Source: Cymodocea nodosa
Taxonomy: Eukaryota; Streptophyta; Magnoliopsida; Alismatales; Cymodoceaceae
Direction of reading: 5' to 3'
Assembly: GCA_036874045.1 (NCBI GenBank)
Contig: JAZBRI010000008.1
Span: forward strand, 9,439,001-9,503,000
Length of the DNA stretch: 64,000 nt
The position numbers and the translations under genes are program-made. Below the pieces are notes generated by a model. It saw only the letters and a program-made list of their open reading frames with translations. It was not told the origin of the DNA and made no database searches. Positions 23,545 to 35,480 of this stretch are shown piece by piece (position 1 is the stretch's first letter; each line of letters starts with the position of its first letter).

Positions 23545-23559
23545 CAAAAAGGAGGAGAT
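23545..23559 (+). promoter_or_regulatory. Copia polypurine tract
   Basis: 'caaaaaggaggagat' directly precedes the LTR start TGTTGAG. It is the plus-strand primer site that marks the 3' end of the internal region. Confidence 0.85.
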
Positions 23560-25245
23560 TGTTGAGTATTTTGTTTTGATGATGTGTGCTGAATGAAAAT
23601 AATCATATTTGCTCAATTAATATTGCTTGTGAAAAGAAATTAAAATCATCAATTAATATAGAAAAAGCTTACTGGCATAAATACTTGTCTGTATTGGATC
23701 TGAAGTTAATAACTAGTCGTTTCGTTGCATTAATTTCTCATTTAACTAACATTAAGTTAACGTGTGTTTTTATTTGAAAAGCATGATATGTTTTAAAGTT
23801 ATATCTTCTGTATCATGAATAGTGCATGTTTAGACAACTCGTTAAGTTAGAGTTTTGTTTGTATAGAGGTCACGTGAGAACTCGTTAAGTTAGAGACTTA
23901 AATGTTAAAATAGGTCACGTGATAACTCGTTAAGTTAGTGAGTAAAAGAAGAGATGAACTTGTTAAGTTAGTGTTATACACATGGTGAAATTATAAGTTA
24001 CGAATGTTATATTGTATCACGTGAGGTGCACATGTTTAACTCGTTAAGTTAACATAACTAAATGCGTTGAGTTGCTATATTGAACACTAAGGCAACGCAT
24101 TAGGTTAGTGTTATAAACTTAAGTTGTTACTTTTGCACGTAGTAAAATTCTTATTACAAAAACATTTGTTTATTACTGAATCGGTGAGTTAAAGTTTTTT
24201 CGGAGACTTACAGTCGTAACTATCCGAAAGGTAACTTAAGTCATGTTTTCAGGTCTTGACACGTGTCTCACTAGTTTTATGATATAAAGAGCTTTTCGGT
24301 GACTTACAACGGTAACTATCCGAAACTTAAACTGTTTTCGGTTAGTTATCGTTTAACCTTCCGAAAGAAAGGTTAAGCTAGTTCGTTGAGTTAGCATAAC
24401 ACCACGGACTTAGTTTGTTGAGTTAGCTACAGTACTTGTCACGTGAAATGGCACATGAGGAACTCGTTAAGTTAGAAACGTTAAGTTATATATATACTTG
24501 TGTTACTCATTTAGTTAACATTAAAGTAACGACTTATTACACTTGATGGAAAATTCTTTGGACGAGAAAGTTTATTTTGCAGGAAATTTTTCAGAAATCC
24601 AGGACTGATGATTAAAGAAAATTTGAAATATAAACGTGGGTTAGAACGTGTGTTTCGATAAAGGAAAAAGAAAAGACGTGGAGAAGTGGAAAACTGGTAG
24701 TGATTAAACGTGAAGGATATGCATGAAATGAAGATATAGTATAAAAGGCATAGAATTCTCGTTGATCAAACTATCCTTGAACATAAAAAGAAAAATCTTT
24801 TCAAGGATCAAACTATCCCTACACACCAAAAGAAAAATCTTATTTAGTGATCAAAAACACCTCTTCAGGGAAAATCTCTCAAGTAGAAGAAAATTCAGTG
24901 AAGCAGAAAAGGTTAAATTTATGTCGCTGAAGATTTGAAGTATCAAGTGAACGCAAATTCGATGAAGCAGAGAAAGACAAGATATTTGTCACTGAAGAAT
25001 TGCTGAAGAAGAAAAAGAAGAAGAAGAAATATCTCAAACAGGGAGAAATGTTTTAAATTTTGCAATTTAGTTTTCTATGTTGGTAGTTATGAAATTGTAT
25101 AGATGAAACATGGTATCGAAATATAATTGCATCTACAATTTCTAAGGAGAATTGAATTGTATATTGTAATTGAAACCTTGAATAAAAATCATTTTATGAA
25201 AACAATGTCTCGACTTGTTTTTGAGTTTAAAAGTTTCAATTATAT
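23560..25245 (+). mobile_element. Copia 3' LTR (family C)
   Basis: This starts TGTTGAGTATTTTG after a polypurine tract. U3 carries about seven copies of a 'aactcgttaagttag' motif (23837-24470) and several CACGTG boxes (for example near 23872, 23912, 24017 and 24441). A TATA box 'tataaaag' is at 24740-24747. The R/U5 part matches the copy at 32351-33816 up to about 25240, where it is cut and RT sequence follows. The last ~90 bp of the LTR are missing. Confidence 0.85.
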
Positions 25246-25905
25246 TTCAAAAAATCTAAGTTTGAATGATGAAAATTTAGAAGAAAATAATGTCATACTT
25301 ATAGAAAATGTAGAACAACATAGAAATTGGTGTTATGCTTCATCTCATCCTATTGATCAGATAATAGGCGATCCTAATCAAGGAGTTAGGACTCGATCAT
25401 CAGTAGTCAACATCTGTGGTGCTTATTCATTTGTTTCTTTGCTAAAACCTAAGAAAATTGAAGATGCCTTAGAAGATGAATTTTGGTATTTAGCTATACA
25501 AGATGAGCTAAATCAATTTATAAGAAATGAGGTATGGGATCTAGTTTCACCACTTGAAAATCAATCCATAATAGGAACAAGGTGGGTATTTAGAAATAAA
25601 GTAGATCAAGATAGACATATAGATAAAAATAAAGCTAGATTAGTTGCTCAATGTTACAAGCAAGAGGAAGGAATTGACTATGATGAAACATTTGCTCCTG
25701 TTGCTAGACAAGAATCAATATGAATTTTGTTAGCTTATGCTTGTTATATCGATTTCAAATTATATCAAATGGATGTTAAGACTGTTTTTTTAAATGGATA
25801 TATAAAAGAAGAAGTGTATGTAAAACAACCTCTAGGTTTTGAAGATTCAAAACATCTTGAGTATGTTTACAAGCTTAAGAAGGCACTATATGGAAGATTG
25901 ACTTA
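25246..25905 (+). mobile_element. Ty1/copia RT N-terminal part, fossil
   Basis: This reads through the pre-RT linker 'YASSHPIDQIIGDPNQGVRT' into the RT start. Key blocks are 'EDEFWYLAIQDELNQF', 'EVWDLVSP', 'IGTRWVFRNKVD', 'NKARLVAQCYKQEEGIDYDE' and 'TFAPVARQES', then '[20 protein letters not shown]' and 'KLKKALYG'. It lacks the downstream YVDD region. It may belong to the family E or another copia element split by the C insertion. Broken. Confidence 0.85.
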
Positions 25906-26428
25906 AGTTATCTTTCAGAAGGTTATCTGTAACTCTTCGAAATGCACTTGAGCATCAGATAGTTAGGTTTATAAGTCTCTGAAACTTTCTGAACACCTTA
26001 AGTTCAAATTATGCATGTGTTGAATTTCACTGCTTTATACTATCTCAGTTGAAACTCGAATAGTTATGTTTAACTCGTCGACTTTTCACACCTATTCCTT
26101 CGAGAAACTCGAACAGTTATCATAAGTCTTTGAGTTTTCTTACTTTTCACTTAGCCTGAAGTTATTTTCTTTATATGAACAGTTACGCTAAGTATTCTGC
26201 AATTGTTAGTTGTAAAACTTGTACAGTTATTGCAAGCACTCGAGTTATTTATCGGTAACGGATCTTAAATTTATGATTTGAATGATTGAATCCGTTTATC
26301 CATTTATAAACTCGAAGAGCTATAAATGTTTTACTAACAAACTTTCGTGTTTCTACCTTGGTACAACCCTAGCTTCACAATCTTTACTTCCACTAAGTTC
26401 TACAGCGCAAAGCGAAGATTAATCGACA
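25906..26428 (+). promoter_or_regulatory. Motif-rich region upstream of the second ORF3
   Basis: No ORF. It contains repeated 'actcgaacagttatc', 'aactcgaatagttat' and 'cagttattgcaagcactcga' motifs like those in LTR U3 regions, then a TATA-like box TATAAATG at 26321-26328, about 100 bases before the basic start of ORF3. The layout parallels 20334-20842. Confidence 0.4.
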
Positions 26429-28899
26429 TTGCCAGGACGTAGAAGAGGACGTGGTAGAATGACTAAAGCGCAGAAAAGAGAACTGGAAATTCAGAAAATA
26501 CAAAGTGAAATCAACGACATTTACTCCAGGTACACTTTTTCAAACAAAGTACTACACGAAGTAAGAAAAGCTGTTCAAGATGAGAAAAATTTCTGTTGGA
26601 AATTTATTCAAAATTATGTTGAAATATAGTTTAGACTAAAATAGACTGAACTTTCTGCATTTCATTTATGGAAAAGAAATTTACAACCTAACCCTACAGT
26701 TGTAAGTTTTGGACATGTACTAGAGACATCGGTACAATCTATCACCTATTATGGAAAGAAGTGGGGACCAATGATCGAAAATGCAAACAGGGAATTACAA
26801 TCCTTGTATTCCCCACATTATTTTCCTCCAGTTGTTTTAGATGATATTAAACAGTATATAGATGAACAGAAAACTGCCATTAGCAAAATGGGCCTTCGAA
26901 GTGAAGGACAAAGAGTTTATCAACCTAAAATGGCAAAGGTGGAGAACTTAAAACTCTATATTCCATTATTACCACTTAGGCATCATGGTGAAGGACCATC
27001 AAGACCCTAGGTGCCTTTAATAGGAGAAATTAAGACAATTTTAGAACCTCCTGAACAACCTGAAACACTGCAGACATATAGTCGGAAAAAGAAAAAGACA
27101 ATTGAATATTTTAGACTAACTGTAGGTGTACAAGGAATATTGCAGCAAAAAGAAGAATCAGTGAAAAATGGAAAACTATGCTCGATTGTAGAAGCTAGAC
27201 AGACATTTTTGTCAGGAATCTTAGTAGATGTGACAAATATTGGCTTACAAGCATATACTCTAAGGTATTGTGTTACATTAGTGCATAATGTATCTTTTAA
27301 TACAATAGATAGTTTTTCACATAATGCTGCAAGCACACATTCTTTTCCTATGGAAAGAGAAAATGTAGGAAATTTTGATGATACATATACAGATGATATC
27401 CAATTTGATGATATTTTTGATAAGATAGACACTAAGTCTATGAATTTTAAAGATATTTCATTTGCAAAAGAATGTACAGATATTCTTCCTCTTACTGTAT
27501 CTCGAATAAAGACTTTTGAATTTTGGTACAGTTGCTTATACTATACTTTATATATTTGGTTATGTCTGTTACAGTATATAGTATACTTGTTGATAAATGT
27601 ATATAATCAACAACATACACAGTTACAAATAGAATATGATACTACCAATGTCTCACATATACAAATTTCAGAAATACAGGATGATTCTATTCCACAAACA
27701 GATATAGAACATTCTTTCATATAGAGATAATTAAATAGATCAAATATAGATATACATGTTGTTGATATACAGATTGTTACAGAGACTGTTGTTACTGAAA
27801 TGTTTCCAGAAGAATAAATAGAAGAAATTCAGAAGATTATTGATACGACAATAACAGATATTTCAGACATTTATACTAGTTTTGATGACAATTCCACCAG
27901 TTCTGAAAGATTTGAAAATATAGATAATGCTAATAATATTGAAACAAGTCTTAGATCAAAACATCATGACAGGAAAATACCTAATCCTGAACAGAGTTTA
28001 GATGACAATACACTATTATGGTTCAGAAATAATTCATGTTATGACAAATTTCAAACATATAAAACTTTTACAGTTTTATATTCAAAACTAGTTAAGTTTG
28101 AAGGGATGGCACACATACGAGAACTATTTGAATTTCTAGGCTTGTTGACTCTACTTTCACAACATCTAGGCCATCTTGCTATACCCGAATTTATCAGTTG
28201 TTTTTACTCAAACTTAATAGTGGAAGAAGGTATTCCTATTTCTAATATACAAGACAATGACATATATTTAACTCCAAATTTACTTCATCAGGTACTTGGT
28301 CTGAAAAATGGAGGAGTTAAATTATCAAAAAGAAAACAGGTTTATATTGCATGCTACATTGTTTCAGAGGTTTGGTCATGGGGTAGAAGTTGGCAGATGT
28401 TGTCTTTATGCTACATACGCATTAATAAACCATATATAGGTGAACTGGTATAATATTTTTGTTTCTCATATCTTACATTTGCAGAGTAAATTATTTTATG
28501 GTGATACGATTTTGAGAATTGTGGCAGGTCAAATAGATATTACATTTTGGCCACAGAAAAGATTAAAGTCAAGATCTTTCTCTGCAAAGGAACTCCAAAA
28601 ATACTAGGAAGTAGATACACCTATCCTCAAACAACAACAATAGGATCGGCAAACACAGTCATAGCCACAACAGCAACAATCCACATAATTTACCGAAACA
28701 CAGCAACATACAGATACACAACAAGGTATACATACAGAAATATATACAGGTATAGATACAAACATACATACTGAATTTTTACAGCAACCATCACAAGTTT
28801 CTCAAAATGATTTAGATCAAACATTACTTGATTAGATAAACAGAGTTAGTATAGAAATTGCAAAGAAAATTTCAGATACTCTAATTGATATTTTTTGAA
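26429..28899 (+). mobile_element. Copia-associated ORF3, second copy, fossil
   Basis: This starts with a basic 'PGRRRGRGRMTKAQKRE' segment and 'EINDIYSRYTFSNKVLHEVR', matching the start of the copy at 20843. A second repeat of the same unit, 'ELQSLYSPHYFPPVVLDDI', lies at 26790-26860. An acidic middle follows (27300-28080), then the globular domain at 28106-28500 ('EFISCFYSNL', 'IYLTPNLLHQVLGLKNGGV') and a tail 'IEIAKKISDTLIDIF'. It is broken, with several interruptions. The duplicated 'LYS.YF.P.VL..I' unit suggests an N-terminal repeat. Confidence 0.65.
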
Positions 28900-29858
28900 G
28901 ACAAAGAGCTTGTGATTATACAAATTATGTATTACATGATTTATTTTTTGTAATTTGTAACCAAAACTATTATGTAAACTGTTTAGTGATTTTAATGTTA
29001 TGTGATTATTTTTCACAATTTATGATATTAAACAGTTTATGCTTAATCCATAAATCCTATGTATGTTTGAAACTATCGTTTTGATTAATATATACTTAGT
29101 AAGATTTCCTTCCTTACATTTAACTTGCTTTACTTCTTAACGGGGAGAAAATAGTTTGTTTACTTTTTTATAATGCAGATATATTTAAAGAGTTTAATAG
29201 ACTAGCCTCAGTTATTGTTTCTAACTCAATGAACTAATCTTGTTGAGTTACAACTAACTCAACGGACTAGCTTTGTTACCTATATGCTCTTCATAGACTA
29301 ACTTCATTGAGTTACAGATAACTCAATGGAGTGACCTTATATTTTATTATTGACCTCGTGGAGTTATGGTTAACTCAACGAACTAACTTCGTTGAGTTAA
29401 CACTTAGCAAATTTTTTCTAAAACTTACTCCTCATATTAGCTTCTATATTTTTTTCTTTGCATTTTGTCAACTTAAATAAAGTTAAATACATGTCATTAA
29501 TGCAATGTTTTAATTTAAATACCTTTAAATCTAAACATTATATGCATATTTAACTTACAGTTCATTTCCTATTATGTAGAATTTTCATTTTACTTTTCAA
29601 TATGCAGATATATTTAGACATTAACCAATCATAGTGCATTTAACCATGTCATTCATAAAAATTGTAAATCTTTTAAACAATCTGCAAATCTTTAAATTGC
29701 TATATAATATTCAATTCAATACAGTTCTCAATTATCATTCATTCACAATTACACAAATTCAGAAACATCTAAAATTCAAATATTCATTTATATAAATAGT
29801 TTACATTTACATATAGTCAGATATTTTTTAATATAATATAAGTAGATGAACAATACAT
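28900..29858. other. AT-rich noncoding stretch with LTR-like motifs
   Basis: No gene seen. A purine run 'aacggggagaaaa' near 29140-29153 could be a polypurine tract on the plus strand. It is followed by several 'ttgagttacaactaactcaa' type motifs (29220-29410) like those in gypsy LTRs. The remainder is low-complexity AT sequence between two convergent ORF3 copies. Confidence 0.4.
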
Positions 29859-32090
29859 TTAGTCCTTCCTAAGTTCATCTACTTCCTTCTGGAACTTTTC
29901 TAATTGTTGTTCTAATTGATTTATACATTCAACAGCTCCTATAATGTCTCTAGAAAGTCCAACTATCTCAATAGCTACATAATTTTTGTATTCTTTCACT
30001 GAAATGGTTCTTGATTTTATCCTTTTGAATGTCCATTTCGTGAAGTCAATATTGTCCACCATTAATATATCAAATCTCCAAAAAATAGTTTCTTCTTTGC
30101 AGACTTTATCTTTGATAGGAAGACTTGACACCAGTTAACTTGAATTCTATTTACAACTGCATACATGACCTATTTAACAAATTGACTCAGTTCAATCTTG
30201 TGGTCATGCCTCCAGTAGACAATTTTAACTAAAATAGTTGCCACCATATGTGCTTTCCCATTTAAATACTTTAGTCTGTTCAGTAATGGCACACTAGGGT
30301 CGATGGCCAAACATTGCTTGATTACTTGTTCTGTCCATTCAGTTGCAGTTGTATTTTCCAAGATTTCAATGCCATCATTTTTCAATCCAAAAATATTATG
30401 GAGAAGCTCTAGTGTTATTTGTACATCAACTTGCTCTATGTTAGAAATTAAATTTCTTTCTTCCTCTCTTAAGTTTGCATAAAAATAGGACACTAAATTT
30501 TCATATAGCATACCTTTTTTCTTTTGAAATAAAGTTCAGTAGGCCCTGAAATTCGAATAATTCTTTAATCTCTTCCCTTCCAATCCAATCTATTAGCCTA
30601 CTGTAAATAACATCATACTCGTTTATCTCTTGATATTTGTTGTATGCTTCTTGATTCCAAAAGTATACTTCATTTAGAACTGTTCCTTCAGTCAGGTTAG
30701 GAATTTAGATTTGTTGCTCTAGAGGGGTTTGTTCTTGAATTTCTTCTTCAATTTGCTAAACTTGAGTTTGTTGGAAATGATTTGGAGATTCCTGCATTTC
30801 AGCTCCTCTTTCTATTTGTGGTGGAGAGCCAGTAGAACTCTCCACTCTTCTTTCTTGATTTCTTTCAAAAATTTGTTAAAGAGTCTCTCCCTCTTTAGTG
30901 GAATTTATCGAGTCATTTCCTTCTTGTTCCATATGTTCTTGTTCAGCTTCTTCTTCCTTTTGACTACCAATCTGCATTATTATTGTTCTTTCAGATTCTA
31001 TGGAAAAATGGGAAGGAGTCATAAGCAAATTAGCTTCTACCCTAACTTCAGTTTCTTATATTTGTACAGGCTACAGACTAATTTCAACCTATTTTTCTTC
31101 TTCTCTTTGCTCTTGATACTGCTGCTCTTGCTCTTCCTTAGATTCGAATAGTAGATCTACATAAATGGGCTCTTTAGGCCCTATTGATATTATCGGCTCA
31201 AGTTTAATTTTTGCTTGAGCTTCAGGCACTCTCTTTTCCTTTCCTTTTTCTGAATAACTGTGTTTGGTCTTCCTCTTCCTCCTTTGAGATTAAATCTATA
31301 AAAATAGGCTTTGTAAGCCCTCGAGCCATAGGTACTAGCTGCTCTTCCTGTTTTACTTTTTCTATAATTATTGGTCTCGAAGGACCAGCTTCAGTTTCTT
31401 TTGCAGCCATTGATCTAGTTGCTTTCTAATGTTGTTTTACTTTAATTTTATACTGGGCCTTCAACTTATTTGTGGCACTTTTCTTATAGAGTGCATCATA
31501 CAGTAAATGTGTCTTTGCCACAGCTATATCTTTAAAATTTCCTTCGTCTTGGCAACTTTGACAAGCTCTGGAAATTCTCTCCATTCCTTTAGCGTCGATG
31601 GCCCCAAAAATGCTGCTTTTTCTAATAGCCTTGGCGGTAGAATGGATAGTCTTAGTTGCTATTCCTCAGTAATTGGTTTTTCAGTAGGCCAGCTCTTCAA
31701 CTGTAGGTTCTTCCACTGCTTTACTTTATTGCTCCCTAATTTCCCACCGAGCATGTCCTGCAATATGTCTCACAAACCATAGTCGTGACTTGCACCAGAT
31801 TAACTCTAGGGCAACCTCGTTGTTAGGTCTAATTTTTCTTTCTTTATTTACAGTAACTTCTATTGCTACTTTAATCCTTATTTCCACAATCTGAGGTATT
31901 CTAATATCTAAATCTACTAAAACTTTTCTCCAGTAGAAGATATCAGATTCTATCTTTTCTAGTTCTTTTTCCTGAGTTGTATTCCTGATCTTTTATCTTG
32001 TATGCCATTCTTCTAATTCTCTAAGAAATCTCGTGGTGTCAACTGCCTCCCAGAACTCTAGTGTCATCTTGATTTCATAATGTAACGGAA
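29859..32090 (-). mobile_element. Copia-associated ORF3, third copy, fossil
   Basis: On the minus strand, the N-terminal part (31150-32050) carries 'EKELEKIESDIFYWRKVL' and 'ETEAGPSRPIIIEKVKQEEQ'. A Glu/Gln-rich middle (30700-31150) follows. The globular domain at 30170-30511 has 'LVSYFYANLREEERN' and 'ITLELLHNIFGLKNDGIE'. The C-terminal segment (29859-30131) ends in a coiled coil 'INQLEQQLEKFQKEVDEL'. It is the same family as the piece at 1-835 and more distant from the 20843 copy. Broken, with several interruptions. Confidence 0.68.
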
Positions 32091-32350
32091 CGGAATAAAA
32101 TCGCTCTGATCTCTACTATTCTAAGTTCTAAATGATTCTGTGGATAATGCCCCCAAATCTTAAGTTTTAGTATAAATAAACCCTAAGTTTGTGGTAGGTA
32201 ATCAAGTCATTTTCCTATGCAAACTCTCACTCTCCCACTTACTTCTCCGTAGACTTAACTACAATACTCCATTGAGTTATAGTTAACTTAATGGAGTAAG
32301 TTCATTAACTTATCCTAGACTCAATGAAGTAAGTTCGTAGAGTTAAATGT
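32091..32350 (-). promoter_or_regulatory. Upstream region of minus-strand ORF3
   Basis: A TATA-like box (tataaata at 32171-32178, reading TATTTATA on the minus strand) lies next to 'cttagggtttat', about 80-90 bases before the ORF3 coding sequence. 'taactcaatg/gttgagt' motifs lie further upstream. This resembles the arrangement at 20334-20842. Assignment as a promoter is inference. Confidence 0.4.
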
Positions 32351-33816
32351 TGTTGAATATTTTGTTTTGATGATGTATGCTAAATGAAAAATAATCATAT
32401 TTACTCAATTACTATTGCTTGTGAAAGGAAATTAAAGTACATCAATTAATACAGAAAAAGCTTACTAATATAAATAATTGTCTGTATTGGATCTGAAATT
32501 ATATTAAGTTAATAATTAGTCATTTCGTTGCATTAATTTCTCATTTAACTAAACATTAAGTTAACGTATGTTTCTATTGAAAAGCATGATATGTTTTAAA
32601 GTTATATTTTCTGTATCATGAATAGTGCACGTTTAGACAACTCGTTAAGTTAGAGTTTTATTTGTATAGAGATCATGTGAGAACTCATTAAGTTAGAGGC
32701 TTAAAGGTTAAAATAGGTCACGTGAGAACTCGTTAAGTTAGTGAGTAAAAGAAGAGACGAATTCGTTAAGTTTGTATACGTGGTGAAATTATAAATTATG
32801 AATGTTATATTGTATCACATGAGGTACACATGTTTAACTCGTTAAGTTAACATAACTAAAAGCGTTGAGTTGTTATATTGAACACTAAGACAACATGTTA
32901 GGTTAGTGTTATAAACTTAAGTCGTTATTTTTGCACGTGGTAAAATTCTTATTATAAAAACATTTGTTTATTACTGGTTCGTTAAGTTATCATAATATAA
33001 CGGAGATAGTTCGTTGAGTTATCCATAACACCACAGAGTTAGTTCGTTGAGTTAGCTACAGTACTTGTCACATGAGTTGGCACATGAAGAACTCGTTAAG
33101 TTAAAAATGTTAAGTTATATATATACTTGTGTTAATATTAAAGTAACGACTTCTTATTATACTTGATGTAAAATTTTCAACGAGAAAGTTTATTTGCAGA
33201 AAATTTTTCAAAGATCCAGGATTGATGATTAAAGAAAATTCAAAATGTAAACGTGGGTCAATACGTGTGTATTTCGACGAAGGAAAAAGAAAAGACGTGA
33301 AGAAGTGGAAAACTGGTAGTGATTAAACGTGGAGGATATGCATGAAATGAAGATATAGTATAAAAGGCATAGAATTCTCGTTGATTAGTTATCTCTGCAC
33401 ACCAAAAGAAAATTTTTTTCAGGGATCAAAAACACCTCTTTAGGGAAAAGCTCTCAGGTGGAAGAAAATTCAGTGAAGCAGAAAAAGGGAAGATATATGT
33501 CACTAAAGAATTACTGAAGAAGAAAAAGAAGAAGAAGAAGAAAGATCTCAAACAGGTCGAAATGTTTTAAATTCCGTAAATTAGTTTTCTCTATTTGTAG
33601 TTATGAAATTGTATAGATGAAACTTGGTATCGATATATAACTACATCTACAATTTCTAAGGAGAATTGAATTGTATATTGTAATTGAAACCTTGAATAAA
33701 AATGATTTTATGAAAATAGTGTCTCAACTTGTTTTTGAGTTTTAAAGTTTCAATTATATTCGAAAATATTGAAAAATACAATTCACCCCCCTCTTGTGTA
33801 GCCAAACAATTCTACA
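32351..33816 (+). mobile_element. Copia LTR (family C), probable solo LTR
   Basis: This full-length 1,466-bp LTR starts TGTTGAATATTTTG and ends CAATTCTACA. U3 has the 'aactcgttaagttag' array and CACGTG boxes, and the TATA box 'tataaaag' is at 33359-33366. 'acaattcacccccctcttgt' lies near the end. Neither a primer site nor a polypurine tract adjoins it. The flanks do not show a clean 5-bp duplication (aatgt against aacat), so a solo LTR with eroded flanks or a rearranged end are both possible. Confidence 0.75.
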
Positions 33817-34211
33817 AACATAACTCAACAAACTTCCCGTAAAGTTATAATTAATAAAAATACTTATAATAATAATTTTTACTTCAGTCAAGACCAAAGA
33901 ATTTTCAGTCCAACTGATTTTTAATTTTTCAACATTTTAGAATCTTCGATCAAACCATTATATTCCTCGGTTGAATCGAAATTAAATACTTTTTTTCTTT
34001 TTTCTCCTAGTTGAACTGATACCATACTTCAGTAAAATAGACATTTTTACTTAAAATAATATAAAGATTTTTTATTTTTTATATTTCGGTTAAGCCAATG
34101 AATCCTTTCGGTGTGACCGTAACAATAATTTTCTTTTAATATATGTTTTGGTAAAATTGATAATTTTTTTTGGTTGAACCGTGACTATATTTAAAATAAG
34201 TTTTTTTTTTA
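33817..34211 (-). mobile_element. Gypsy 3' region with 'cggttgaaccgaa'-type repeats
   Basis: No ORF. On the minus strand it follows the integrase end and holds scattered copies of a partly palindromic motif (forms such as 'ttcgattcaaccgagg', 'cacggttcaacc' and 'ggcttaaccgaaat') separated by A-rich spacers. The same kind of array forms the inverted repeat at 52165-52975. Confidence 0.5.
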
Positions 34212-35480
34212 TATTAATTAAAACTCGAGTAGTCCTCTACTCTTACTTCTTCTTTTATTCCAAAGGAACTTTTTGGAATCTTCAGAATAAGTCTAAGTCT
34301 TTGTCCATTTACTTTAAATATATTCTGATTTTTAGGATTTTCAATTTCAATAACTCCATAGGAATAAATATTTTGAATTATGTAAAGCCCTACCCATCTA
34401 GATCTTAATTTTCCTAGATAGTTATGAATTCTAGTCATGTAAAGATATACTTCTTGTCCTATTTCAAAAGTTTTTGGAATAATTTTCTTGTTATGCTAGA
34501 ACTTCATTTTCTTTTTTTCTTTCACAGTTTTCGAATAAGCTTCATTCCTAAATTCTTCTAATTGAATCAATTGCATTTTCCTATTTTTAGCGACCTGATT
34601 TAAATTAGTATTCAGAGTTTTTAATGCCCAATAAGCTTTATGTTCAATTTCAGTTGGTAAATGATAACTTTTTCCATATACTAGTTTAAAAGATGACATA
34701 CCTAAGCTTATTTTATAAGCAGTTCTATAAGCCTAAAGTGCATCTATTAATCTATTAGCCTAATCTATTCTAGTAAGATTTATTACTTTTTCTAAAATTA
34801 ACTTAATTTGTTTATTTACACTTTCTACTTGTCCACTTGTTTGCAAATGATATGATGTTGCAATTTTGTGATTTACTCTATATTTCTTCATTAAAGCTTC
34901 AAAACTTCTATTACAGAAATGAATTCCTCTATCACTGATAATAGCTTTAGGTATTCCAAATCTAGCAATTATATTAGTTATTATAAAATGTATTACCACT
35001 TTGTTGTCATTAGTTCTTATATAAATAGCTTCTATCAATTTAGATACATAATCCACCCCAAACAATATATAATTAAATTGATTAGACATAGGAAATTGAC
35101 CTATAAAATCTATTCCCTACACATCAAAGATTTCAACCTCAACAATAGGATTTAGAGGCATCATATTCTTCTTTGATATTCTTCTTATTTGTTGACATCA
35201 TACACAACTTAAGCAATATTTATGAGCATCTTTGAATAGTGTTGGTCAATAAAATCCACATTGTAGAATTTTAGCAGTAGTTTTTTCTAAACCAAAATGC
35301 CCTCCACATGCTTGGTCATGGCAGAAAGATAATATGCTCCTATATTTAATTTCTAGAACATACCTCCTTAAAACCAGAACAAGACATTTCTTAAATAAAT
35401 ATGGGTCTTCCCAATAGTAATATTTTACTCCTGAAAAGAACAATTTCTTATCCTATCTATTCCAATTCTTAGGTGTTAAA
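34212..35480 (-). mobile_element. Ty3/gypsy integrase (element 3), fossil
   Basis: On the minus strand, the zinc-binding part has 'HDQACGGHFGLEKTTAKIL' and '..CQQIRRIS'. The catalytic core has 'GIDFIGQFPMS', 'IISDRGIHFCNRSFEALM' and 'QTSGQVESVNKQIK', placing the D-D-E residues. Next come 'FKLVYGKSYHLPTEIEHKAY' and the C-terminal 'LRSRWVGLYIIQNIYSYG' and 'FKVNGQRLRLI' that end Athila/Tat-type integrases. There is no chromodomain, as expected for this group. It is broken. Confidence 0.88.

Noticed and set aside
27007-27432. 141-codon minus-strand frame with Cys and Ser
   Set aside because: Antisense of the plus-strand ORF3 copy at 26429-28899, which has the matching domain order.
28697-28770. 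Tandem 'tacaga/taca' repeats considered as a possible CRISPR-like or satellite array
   Set aside because: Units are short, degenerate and in the Gln/Thr-rich part of a broken ORF3. There is no repeat-spacer structure.
30729-31782. Several plus-strand open frames rich in Phe, Leu and Ser
   Set aside because: They are antisense shadows of the minus-strand ORF3, whose Glu/Lys/Gln-rich codons read this way on the opposite strand.
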